From Stieleria neptunia (GTDB lineage Bacteria; Planctomycetota; Planctomycetia; Pirellulales; Pirellulaceae): a stretch of DNA of 64,000 nucleotides. Shown piece by piece: positions 56,273 through 64,000 of the stretch. The notes beneath the pieces are model-generated. The model did not search any database. It saw nothing but the letters and a program-made list of their open reading frames with translations, and had not been told where the DNA came from. Numbering within the stretch: position 1 is the stretch's first letter; every line of letters begins with the position of its first letter. The DNA is taken from assembly GCF_007754155.1 (NCBI RefSeq), contig NZ_CP037423.1, positions 10,350,938 through 10,414,937 of the forward strand, written 5' to 3'. Made by a program: the position numbers and the translations under genes.

Positions 56273-57037
56273 ATGATGCGTTTGTTCTTGCTGTTTGTAG
56301 TGTTTGCGGTCGCGGCTTCGTCCGGCACCCCGAATCTGGTCGCCCAAGACGCCCAGCCGGAGGTGTCGCAAGGTGCGGACGACTTGCTGGCGCCCTATCG
56401 CGCCACGGCGGAAGAGAGATGGTCAGACGACATCGCTGCGTTTGACGAACTCAATCGCACCGAATCGAATCCGGATGATGCGATCTTGTTCATCGGCAGC
56501 AGCAGCATCCGCCGCTGGTCGACGATGGCGGTCGATATGGCCCCGTACCGAACCATTCGTCGTGGTTATGGGGGTGCCAAGTTCACCGACATGGCCGTGT
56601 TTGTTGATCGATTGGTGTCACCGCACCGGTATCGTGCGGCCGTGATGTTTGTCGGCAACGGTGTGGTCGGAAACCCGGACGATCACACGCCCGACCAAAT
56701 CGAGGCACTCGCCCGTCACATCGTCGCGGTGTCGCAACAGCATCAGCCCAACGCCCCGTTTTTCCTGATCGAGATCACGCCCTGTGAAAAGCGATTCGAC
56801 GCCTGGCCAAAAATCCGAGCGGTCAATGCACGGCTTCGCGAGATCGCGCTTTCGACGCCCAACACCTATTTCATTCCTACCGCCAGCCACTACTTGAAAG
56901 CCGATGGCACGCCGCGGGCGGAGTTGTTCGTCGAAGACAAGCTGCACCTCAGCGAGGCCGGTTACGACCTCTGGTCGAGCTTGATTCGTCAACGCCTGGA
57001 CGACGTCTTCCGCGCCATCGCCGCCGACGAGCAGTAG
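56273..57037 (+). CDS. SGNH/GDSL-type hydrolase
   Basis: The protein has 254 residues from the ATG at 56273 or 56276, each giving a signal peptide (RLFLLFVVFAVAASSG). SGNH blocks are visible: FIGSSSIRRW (nucleophile Ser), GYGGAKFTDM (Gly), VGNGVVGN (Asn) and DKLHLSEAGY (Asp and His). The family removes acyl or acetyl groups from glycans or lipids. It is divergent from the CxxCH heme protein and converges with the giant gene, 17 bases apart. Confidence 0.87.
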   Translation: MMRLFLLFVVFAVAASSGTPNLVAQDAQPEVSQGADDLLAPYRATAEERWSDDIAAFDELNRTESNPDDAILFIGSSSIRRWSTMAVDMAPYRTIRRGYGGAKFTDMAVFVDRLVSPHRYRAAVMFVGNGVVGNPDDHTPDQIEALARHIVAVSQQHQPNAPFFLIEITPCEKRFDAWPKIRAVNARLREIALSTPNTYFIPTASHYLKADGTPRAELFVEDKLHLSEAGYDLWSSLIRQRLDDVFRAIAADEQ

Positions 57038-57054
57038 CAGTAGCAGAAAGCCCG

Positions 57055-60000
57055 TTACGGTGCGGCGACGTCGTGCAGGGTGGCGCCTTTGTCGTCGCTG
57101 AGCACCAGGATGGCGTAGCGTTGAGCGCCCTTGGCGTCGGCGGCGCTGATGCTGGTGTAGTCAAATCGTCCGCGACCGTCGGTGTAGCCGTCTTTGAAGA
57201 ATCGGACACTGCCATCGGGATAGCGGGCGTAGACCTTGACGTAGGCACCGGCGACCGGGCGATGCGAGGAGGCATCGGTGGTTTGCAACTGCCCAAAACC
57301 TTCACTGACATAAGTCGTCAGCTCACCGCCATAGTACAGCGTGGTGTTTCGCGAGGCCCCGACGTTGGCTTCGACCAACAGCGTCTTACTCCGCAGATCG
57401 GCCGGGATCGGGTAGCGTGCCGTTCCCGTCTTGGATTGCATCGTCAGGGTGTCGGCCCGTGTCGGTCGCACCATCGCGATTCGTTGCAGGTCGTTGCGTG
57501 CGAAGGGGGCGTTGCTGAACAGCAGCTCCAGGTCGACGCCGTACAAGTTGATGTCGACTTGGTCGGTGTTGCGGTGGTCGATTCGCACCGTATCGTCTTC
57601 GACGCGGACGATCACTTCGGGGACCGACGCCGACGCTTGGCTGTTGGCGCGGTCTCGGTCGGCGATCGCCAGATCAGCCGCCTTGGGCGAAACGCCGGTA
57701 TCGTCGATCGCCTTCGGGTCACCGACTGAAACGAGTTGCCCGGCGTCCATCAGCTCGAATCGCTGGCGAACGTGCAGTCCCATTTGGGCAAAGCGGTCGT
57801 TCCAACGCGGAACGGGATGGGACTGGTAGCGACCGGCGATTTCCAAGGCCGCTTCATAGTTGCCGTGATGCAACGCCAGGTAGCCGGCCAAGTAATCATG
57901 TTGCAATTGGCTGGGGACTTGTTCGCGATTGAGCGTGCCGAAGAACTGCGTCGCTTCTTCGATCCGGTTCTGCAGCAACAGGTAGTAGGTCAGCGGCAGT
58001 TTTTCGGTGCTCGCGATTTCGGCTTGGAATCCGAGTCGGCGGACAAATTGTTGATAGTGCCGCAGGAAGGTCGGATTGAGAATCTCGTCGACTTCGCCCA
58101 AACGATGGATACGGGCGCGAACCAGCGGCGCGTATTCCAGGTGTTCATAGGCAGCTTGTTCGATCGAATCGATGTTCAACAGTGTCGACTCCAACGAGGG
58201 ACCGACGCGTGCGATCAAGTCGTTGCGAAGCGCAAGGAAGCGACGCATGGAATCCGGGTCGTCGTGATGAAAACCGTATGCCCAGACGTCGGCTTCGGGC
58301 AATCGGGCTTGCTTCATCACATCGACGACCGTTTCGTAGACGTCGCGATCACGCATCCGATGCAGCACGTGCGACCAATCGAGTTCGTGTAGATTGGCTT
58401 GGTCGAGGAACGTTTTGATTTCAGCGGCCGAACCGTCCCGCGCGATCGATTGCCAGGTCACCGTGTCATCGTTCCATTCTTCGGCCACGTTGAACGATTT
58501 TTGTTTTCCACTGGCCAACAGCGTTGCGCCCTGGGAAACGGTCGCGGGGTAGTGGACGAATTGGCCGGCGGTGGGGAAGTAGAACTTGTAGTCGATCGCC
58601 GAGACGGCGAACGGGGCCAGTTTGATCGTCTTGCTGTCGGTGACTTGGCTGCCGGCCAGCGGGATGCTTCCGGCGGGGATCTGCCAGAACAGTTCGACGA
58701 CCTTTTCGGTCGCCGTCGGGTTCGAAACCACGACTTGCCCCTGGTAGGCTTCGCCGGTGACGAACTGATCGGGTTCTCGCCGTTCTTCGTCGTCACGGCG
58801 ATTGGGATCGACTTGCTGGAAAAGTTGCCCGATCAGCACGCCGGGTTCCGCGTCGGCGGGTTTCAGGGTTCGCAGACGCTTGGTCACCAGGGCGACGGGG
58901 TGTTCCGGTCGATAGACGGTTTCGGGCTTGGAGGGCAACGAGATTTCACCGGACTTCAGTGGCAAACCGCACATCGCCAAGGCGATCAACGCGGAGTGTC
59001 GGTTGTTGGTGCACTCGAGCAAGTGTTTTGACACCGACGGCGCCGAGGCTTCGTCGGTCCAATCATTGTTGGCCAGCTCGTTCCAAAAGGCGTTGATCGG
59101 AATCAGCTCGATCGGTGACGGACCACCCACGACACGGACTTGATCAAAGTGGCTTTCGGCCCATTGCTTGGTGCTGTCGAGTTCCTGATAGAACGCACGC
59201 TGGGCTTCGAGCCCCAGGCTGCGGCCCCCGAACATCATCGCCCTGCCCGGTGCGGCTTTTTGCATGCGGCCGAGTTGACGGGCGACGTTGGCGCGTCGAC
59301 TCGCTTCAAGTTTCTTTTTCTGTTCAACCTCGCCGCCACCCCCCATGCCTCCGGCCATGCCCATGCCCATGGGCATCGCCATGTCCATATCCATGTAGAG
59401 CTCACTGTCGACCGCTCCGAACGGATCCCCCATCGCTTCCATTTCAACCATGGCGCCGGAAACCGACATGCGGCTGGATCGCAAGGCGCTTTCGATCAAT
59501 TTGCGGCGGGTCCCGTAGTCTTCATCGAGCAAGGCGACCGATTCAAACAGATCGCGGCGGATGGAGGACCGCAGCGCCGGGACTCGGATGGCCAGCAGGG
59601 CGCGCTCGGCGGCGGAAAGGCGTTGGTATTTCCAAAGCGTCGCGTACTCGGACAGGTCGTTGCCGAGCAACCAATGATCGATGAATTGTTTTTCCTTCTT
59701 GTTGCTCAAGTAGGGTTTGATCACCGAATCGAAGAACTCATGGTCGTGCATCCGCAGGAAGAGATGCAATTCATGGCAGGCGAGCTCGGAATAGTGCTTG
59801 AGTTTTTCGGCGGTGCTCAGCGTGTGCCAGCGACCGAGGACTTGGAATTCGTCTAGTCTCTCGTCGTCGACGAGTGTCCGGTAAATCGTCATCAGGGAAT
59901 CGACGTTTCCGTAGACCTGGACCTGGGCCGAACCGAGCTGGGCAAGGTCGAGCGGATCATCGGCCGAGACGATCGAAACGGCCCGCTCGAAGGAGAGGGA

Positions 60001-63000
60001 TTGATCCAGTGGCAGTGAGTTGGCCAACCGCAAGTCTTCTGTTTCGGCATCGCTCAGCGGAGCGGCGAGTGTCCGTCGCAACACGGTCGCCGGGTCGGCA
60101 ACGATCACCTGGACGATCGGCATCCCGTCGATCAAGTCGGCGGGGATGGTGACGCGGCCGTCGGCATCCGCGATCAAGTTGGCCGCCAGCACGCCGCCGT
60201 CGGACAAAAAGTCGAAATCGGGGGTGGCAGCGGCACCATCCTCAGCTTCGAGCATGCTGTCGGCTGAACGGGACATGCTCTCCCGTGCCGGTGCGGCCGA
60301 TGGCGGAGGGGCGGCTCCGTCGCGGGCACTTTGACTTTCGTTCGACGTCGTTTCGGTTTCCCACGGGTTCAGCAGAATGCTCGGTTGGGGCAACATGACG
60401 CCGGGGAACTTGGCGGCGTATTGCCGACGCAGCACGTACTCGTATTCGTCACCCAAACGTAGATCGCTGACATATCCGCAACGTCCCAGCGAGAGTTGCC
60501 GCCCGCGCAACGAAGGCATCCCCAGATGCAAGTCATCCAACGGTGAGTGGCGATCAAAGTAGCGTGATGCGACGACGTGCACCCGGGCTAAATTTGTGTT
60601 GCCGGCCAGACGGACCGTCACGCTGCCGTCCTGGTTGCGATGGATGTCGCGGATCGAGATCGGGATCGCAACACTTTGCTCGCGATGGCGGACCTGTCCG
60701 ACCAGGACCTGATCGATGGTCGGGCCTTGGACGACGGCGATCACGGTTTGGTGACCGGTCCGACGGTCGACCAAGCGGAGATCCCCGGCGGGTAGATTGG
60801 CGGCAACCAGAAAGCCGTTTTCCAGTCGCAGTTGATCCGAGTGGTCGACGTGGTTTTGGCCGTCACGCGTCGCCAACAATCGGAACCGGTCGACCGAAGC
60901 ACCGTCGACCAACGGCAGACGCAAGTCGTCGTCCGTCGACAGGTGCAACGTGGAGGGCCAGATTTGTTGATTGAGCGCCAGGTCAAACCGATGCTGGGTC
61001 TGATTGGCGATCCCGTAGTGCAATTGACGCACACCGGCAAGTCGTCCCAGTTGCACCCGTCCACTGTCATCGCTTTGCAGGTAGCGGCTGGGGAGGACAG
61101 CGCCGATGTCGACGGCGAATTCCAGTTTGACCGTTGCACCGGCGACCGCTTCGCCGCTACGTCCACGCGTTTCGATCACATAGTTGTCACCGTCGCGGGT
61201 CAAGAAGGCATCGACGGTGTGCGTGGTCCGGCGAATCCCGGCGATTTCGATGGAGTGACCGGCACTCAGCTCGCGATGCCGGCGGTCGGACAGGCCGACC
61301 ACATGGCCGGACAATTGAAAGTCGATCCGGGCGACACGGGACGGCACCCGGAAATTGAGCTGCATCTCTTTCGCCTGGTCCAGCTCCAGACCGCTGAATT
61401 GCTTGCTGGTTTCGATGCCATCGAGATCCGTGGCGACGATCCGGACCGTCGCTTCTTTCAAGATCGCCGGGTCGACGGGTGTGGTTCCCAATCGCAATTG
61501 CGGGCGGACCAGCAGGGTGGCGGTGCGACCGGATTGAAGCAACGTTTGGTCGACAAAGAAACCGGCTTTCAAGCTGTAGGCTTCGTCCGGCTGGCGAATC
61601 GTGATCGACTTGGCGATTTTGCCATCGCTGACGATCACTTTGCGGTCGACCGCTTGATTGACCATCGGCAAGGTGACACGCCCGTTGTCGTTGGCAGCGA
61701 ATTCCTGGTTGCCCACATAGATCTTTGCCGTGGGGATCGGGTTGCGATCCTCATCCAAGACCGTAATCTGCATGCCGTTGGCATCGCCGGATCGAACCGT
61801 TTGCAGATCGCCGCGGCGGATCAACGTGCGGGCGCGCAGACCTTTGCCGACCAGGTCGATGATCCAGACACCACGGTCACTGGCCTCGGGGATGGCGATG
61901 GTTTCACGATGCCGCTCGATCGCCGGTCGGTCGTACTCGATCGTTTTTTCATGCGTCGCGATCAGACCATCGAGTTCCACGTCGGTGTCCAAGTGGCCTT
62001 CGTTGGTGCGATGAAACGCCAACGAATTCATCTCATAGATTCGGACGACCAGTTTGTCGATGTTCTTCACATCGACGAGCAACTCGGTGGGTTGCCGGGC
62101 GTCGTAGCGGACGGGATTGTTCGCCGCGAAACTGAGTTGGATTTTGTCACGCAGTTCGCGGCGTTCGCTGGCCGACAGCATGTCGTAATAGGGTTGCGGG
62201 TTGGCAACGCCGGCCATCAATTTCGTCCGGGCAAACACCCGCCGCAGGAAATCGGGTTGCAAGTAACGCTCAAACGCACGGGTGTCTTGGGCGTCGCGAA
62301 GGAAATGCTCCAGGTAGGTTTCGACCAGCATCTGTTCGTTGCCGATCGGCGGCAGGATCGCGATCTGGGAAAAATCCTCGTTCAAGTTGGCGCGTGATCC
62401 GACCCGGGCGAGCACGGGGCTGATCAGCGGACTTTGACGCGGCAGTTGCAGGTAACGCAGAAACAGATTGGCGTCCCAGATGCCGGCCGCCAGGTTGGCT
62501 TCCAACAATCGATAGGTGGCCGACGCCTTGAGCGAGTTGTACGAGGCGGGGAGCGTGCGCACGTAGGCTTCCAAACGCACCAGGTACTCACGGCGTTGTT
62601 CGGGTTGTTGGCTGATGTCGACATCGGCACTCGGTCGCAGCATCCGCAGCTTGGCGTTAACGAAGGCGTTGTCATCGGCAACCGCACCAACGCTGCGGCC
62701 GACGTTGTTCAATTCGCCCAGCGTCAGAAACTGGTGGGCCGATAAGTCACCGAAACGTTGGTCGCGTGCCGGACGTGATCTCAGTTCCGCGATGACCAAC
62801 TGATCCAGACCCTTCAAATACGAACCGTCGACGCGTTTCAGAAAATCGTGCAACGAGACTGGGGTTTGGTTCGCATTCCCGCTAAGGTACCAATCCGCGG
62901 CGATCTGCATCCCGATCGGGGACAGTGACACGTTGTCCCGCAACGAATTTTTGACCAGCTGTTGTGAATCGATGAAGTTGTCACCCAGTTCGCTCGGATA

Positions 63001-63441
63001 GCGGCGGGTGCCTTTTTTGGCCGGCGGCGCGTGGTTGAGTTGGATGCCCAGTCGATTGACCAAATAGTCGATCGTCTGTTTGGGCGATTGGTCGTAGGTC
63101 AACAGCCGTTGACGATCGGTCATCGAATGCATCAACGCCGTCATCGATCCCTTGCGGCTGGCCGACCATTCTTTCAGCATCGCCTCGGCACGATCCAGCT
63201 GGGACGTGTTTTGGTAGTGCAAACAGTGGTAGAAGAAGTAGTCTTGGCTGCCGGGAATCAACTCCGCCAGAATCGCCTCGCGGTCGTCCGCCAGGGCAAA
63301 ACGTTCCATCAATCCGATCGGTGCGGCCATAACAGGTGTGGGGATTAGTCCGGCCAAGACCAGGCAGGTGGCCACGCAGAGCGCGAACCCTTGCAGGACG
63401 GCGGAGCGACGGGGAACTTGGTTTGGATCTAACGGCAGCAT
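57055..63441 (-). CDS. Giant exported protein of unknown function (2128 residues)
   Basis: The signal peptide is at the start (VLQGFALCVATCLVLAGLIPTPVMAA). Residues about 40-440 are helical and TPR-like. Residues about 440-800 contain Ig-like beta domains with VWIIDLVGKGLRARTLIRRG and ITVLDEDRNPIPTAKIYVGN, a pattern that recalls alpha-2-macroglobulin MG domains; no CGEQ-type thioester was seen. A linker rich in Ser, Ala and Pro (about 1035-1070) and a Met/Gly-rich stretch (MDMDMAMPMGMGMAGGMGGG, near residue 1350) follow, then further helical repeats and a C-terminal beta domain ending SDDKGATLHDVAAP. Function is unknown; a large envelope or protease-inhibitor-like role is only a guess. Confidence 0.9.
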   Translation of the reverse strand: MLPLDPNQVPRRSAVLQGFALCVATCLVLAGLIPTPVMAAPIGLMERFALADDREAILAELIPGSQDYFFYHCLHYQNTSQLDRAEAMLKEWSASRKGSMTALMHSMTDRQRLLTYDQSPKQTIDYLVNRLGIQLNHAPPAKKGTRRYPSELGDNFIDSQQLVKNSLRDNVSLSPIGMQIAADWYLSGNANQTPVSLHDFLKRVDGSYLKGLDQLVIAELRSRPARDQRFGDLSAHQFLTLGELNNVGRSVGAVADDNAFVNAKLRMLRPSADVDISQQPEQRREYLVRLEAYVRTLPASYNSLKASATYRLLEANLAAGIWDANLFLRYLQLPRQSPLISPVLARVGSRANLNEDFSQIAILPPIGNEQMLVETYLEHFLRDAQDTRAFERYLQPDFLRRVFARTKLMAGVANPQPYYDMLSASERRELRDKIQLSFAANNPVRYDARQPTELLVDVKNIDKLVVRIYEMNSLAFHRTNEGHLDTDVELDGLIATHEKTIEYDRPAIERHRETIAIPEASDRGVWIIDLVGKGLRARTLIRRGDLQTVRSGDANGMQITVLDEDRNPIPTAKIYVGNQEFAANDNGRVTLPMVNQAVDRKVIVSDGKIAKSITIRQPDEAYSLKAGFFVDQTLLQSGRTATLLVRPQLRLGTTPVDPAILKEATVRIVATDLDGIETSKQFSGLELDQAKEMQLNFRVPSRVARIDFQLSGHVVGLSDRRHRELSAGHSIEIAGIRRTTHTVDAFLTRDGDNYVIETRGRSGEAVAGATVKLEFAVDIGAVLPSRYLQSDDSGRVQLGRLAGVRQLHYGIANQTQHRFDLALNQQIWPSTLHLSTDDDLRLPLVDGASVDRFRLLATRDGQNHVDHSDQLRLENGFLVAANLPAGDLRLVDRRTGHQTVIAVVQGPTIDQVLVGQVRHREQSVAIPISIRDIHRNQDGSVTVRLAGNTNLARVHVVASRYFDRHSPLDDLHLGMPSLRGRQLSLGRCGYVSDLRLGDEYEYVLRRQYAAKFPGVMLPQPSILLNPWETETTSNESQSARDGAAPPPSAAPARESMSRSADSMLEAEDGAAATPDFDFLSDGGVLAANLIADADGRVTIPADLIDGMPIVQVIVADPATVLRRTLAAPLSDAETEDLRLANSLPLDQSLSFERAVSIVSADDPLDLAQLGSAQVQVYGNVDSLMTIYRTLVDDERLDEFQVLGRWHTLSTAEKLKHYSELACHELHLFLRMHDHEFFDSVIKPYLSNKKEKQFIDHWLLGNDLSEYATLWKYQRLSAAERALLAIRVPALRSSIRRDLFESVALLDEDYGTRRKLIESALRSSRMSVSGAMVEMEAMGDPFGAVDSELYMDMDMAMPMGMGMAGGMGGGGEVEQKKKLEASRRANVARQLGRMQKAAPGRAMMFGGRSLGLEAQRAFYQELDSTKQWAESHFDQVRVVGGPSPIELIPINAFWNELANNDWTDEASAPSVSKHLLECTNNRHSALIALAMCGLPLKSGEISLPSKPETVYRPEHPVALVTKRLRTLKPADAEPGVLIGQLFQQVDPNRRDDEERREPDQFVTGEAYQGQVVVSNPTATEKVVELFWQIPAGSIPLAGSQVTDSKTIKLAPFAVSAIDYKFYFPTAGQFVHYPATVSQGATLLASGKQKSFNVAEEWNDDTVTWQSIARDGSAAEIKTFLDQANLHELDWSHVLHRMRDRDVYETVVDVMKQARLPEADVWAYGFHHDDPDSMRRFLALRNDLIARVGPSLESTLLNIDSIEQAAYEHLEYAPLVRARIHRLGEVDEILNPTFLRHYQQFVRRLGFQAEIASTEKLPLTYYLLLQNRIEEATQFFGTLNREQVPSQLQHDYLAGYLALHHGNYEAALEIAGRYQSHPVPRWNDRFAQMGLHVRQRFELMDAGQLVSVGDPKAIDDTGVSPKAADLAIADRDRANSQASASVPEVIVRVEDDTVRIDHRNTDQVDINLYGVDLELLFSNAPFARNDLQRIAMVRPTRADTLTMQSKTGTARYPIPADLRSKTLLVEANVGASRNTTLYYGGELTTYVSEGFGQLQTTDASSHRPVAGAYVKVYARYPDGSVRFFKDGYTDGRGRFDYTSISAADAKGAQRYAILVLSDDKGATLHDVAAP

Positions 63442-64000
63442 GACAGATCACCCGGGAGTGATGGAGAGGGACCGATTGCTCGATTCGGTACACAAATCAA
63501 TAGACGAGCGGCGACGGGGACGCCTGACGGTTTAACGTAGCCGCTGAGAAGGACGAAGGACGTGCCGATTTCTTAGGAGAAAGGAAGAATTTTCGGCGAA
63601 TTCCGGCGTGCGGACTGGCTCGGCGTCGCCCAACGCGTGCCGATTGCCGGATCGGTGATCGGTGCTTTAGCCCCTGCCGAGGTAACGCTGACGGTTTGCG
63701 ATCGAGCTGCGGCGTGATTATCCAGGGGGACGTCGATTCAATTACGGCAAGAGTGATGGCACCCTTCTCCCCCGCAAATCGTTAACAAGCTTGCTTGTCG
63801 ATTTGTGGGGGAGAAGGGCTGGGGATGAGCGACGGTCTTAAATTGTGGCAAGAGGTCAGATCGAAAATCTTGGATTTTTCGATTCCGAGATCCAGTGTGG
63901 TCAGGGGCCAGCCCCCGAACCCCCGAGATTTTCTTAGGCATTGCGCCGGTGTTCAATGATTTTTGGAAATTTGGGTGACGCGATTGTTGCGCAGCAGTAA
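63442..64000. other. Intergenic region upstream of the giant gene
   Basis: No supported gene lies in these 559 bases. They contain the long hairpin at 63762-63818, a smaller stem near 63858-63882 (atcgaaaa/ttttcgat) and a ggggccagcccc palindrome near 63904-63916. The promoter of the giant gene should lie near 63450-63620; a purine-rich taggagaaaggaag stretch at 63575-63590 stands out but its role is unclear. Confidence 0.5.
63762..63818. repeat. Long hairpin with nested palindromic loop
   Basis: Arms cccttctcccccgcaaatcg (63762-63781) and cgatttgtgggggagaaggg (63799-63818) pair with one mismatch, and the loop itself pairs (acaagc with gcttgt). It may be a terminator for a gene beyond the window or another dispersed repeat. 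Confidence 0.75.

Noticed and set aside
60832..62397. Plus-strand ORF of 521 codons
   Set aside because: It is antisense within the giant 2128-residue gene and lacks any recognisable domain.
63738..63956. Minus-strand ORF of 72 codons
   Set aside because: It reads through the long hairpin at 63762-63818 and has no family match or clear ribosome binding site.

Overview
The window looks like a piece of a planctomycete chromosome, most likely from the Rhodopirellula/Pirellulaceae group. This rests on protein families that are typical of or restricted to that phylum: a DUF1549/DUF1553 cytochrome-type protein paired with a DUF1501 protein, a PVC-type CxxCH heme protein, a DUF1080 protein, secreted PQQ-like propellers, Tat-exported Gfo/Idh/MocA and BNR-type proteins, and an N-terminal LEPLEKRRLLA motif on a giant FG-GAP protein. 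No rRNA, tRNA or CRISPR array was seen.

Layout. 1-5384 (minus) is the 5' part of a giant surface or secreted protein built of seven-unit FG-GAP blocks alternating with RTX-like blocks. 5564-9805 (minus) is a hybrid histidine kinase with a periplasmic propeller and an embedded PDZ-like segment. 10383-17009 holds an acyltransferase, a DUF427 protein, an MFS transporter, a stand-alone DUF2126 protein and a BNR-type protein. 17069-18868 is an IS110-type element with an internally deleted transposase, flanked by imperfect inverted repeats. 18932-21237 is a kinase/response regulator/unknown operon. 21548-22633 is a toroid protein with a CxxCH site.

22795-31294 (minus) is the most distinctive region. 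Six tightly packed genes, several with overlapping start and stop codons, encode an MDR dehydrogenase, an AsnB-type amidotransferase, a methyltransferase, an Fe(II)/2-oxoglutarate-type oxygenase, an NRPS-like adenylation-carrier-thioester reductase protein and a NadR-type NMN adenylyltransferase/kinase. I read this as a small, probably undescribed biosynthetic cluster that makes a modified amino-acid aldehyde or alcohol, possibly linked to pyridine-nucleotide chemistry. 31618-35685 encodes phospholipid synthesis (cardiolipin synthase, PlsC-type acyltransferase, CdsA, CDP-alcohol phosphatidyltransferase).

35918-57037 is typical planctomycete catabolic and secretory content: an SDR, two PQQ-like propellers, a PL6 lyase, DAHP synthase, an ECF sigma factor followed by DUF1549/1553 and DUF1501, a DUF1080 protein, an oxidoreductase, two phosphoesterase-type enzymes, a CxxCH heme protein and an SGNH hydrolase. 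57055-63441 (minus) is a 2128-residue exported protein of unknown function.

The intergenic DNA carries several families of short dispersed palindromic repeats: family A (core AGCTGGAAGCTTACGCCAC, six loci), family B (modular, up to about 200 bp, five loci, four of them between convergent genes) and family C (about 100 bp, two loci), plus single palindromes. They explain many spurious small ORFs and may act as bidirectional terminators or as non-autonomous mobile sequences.
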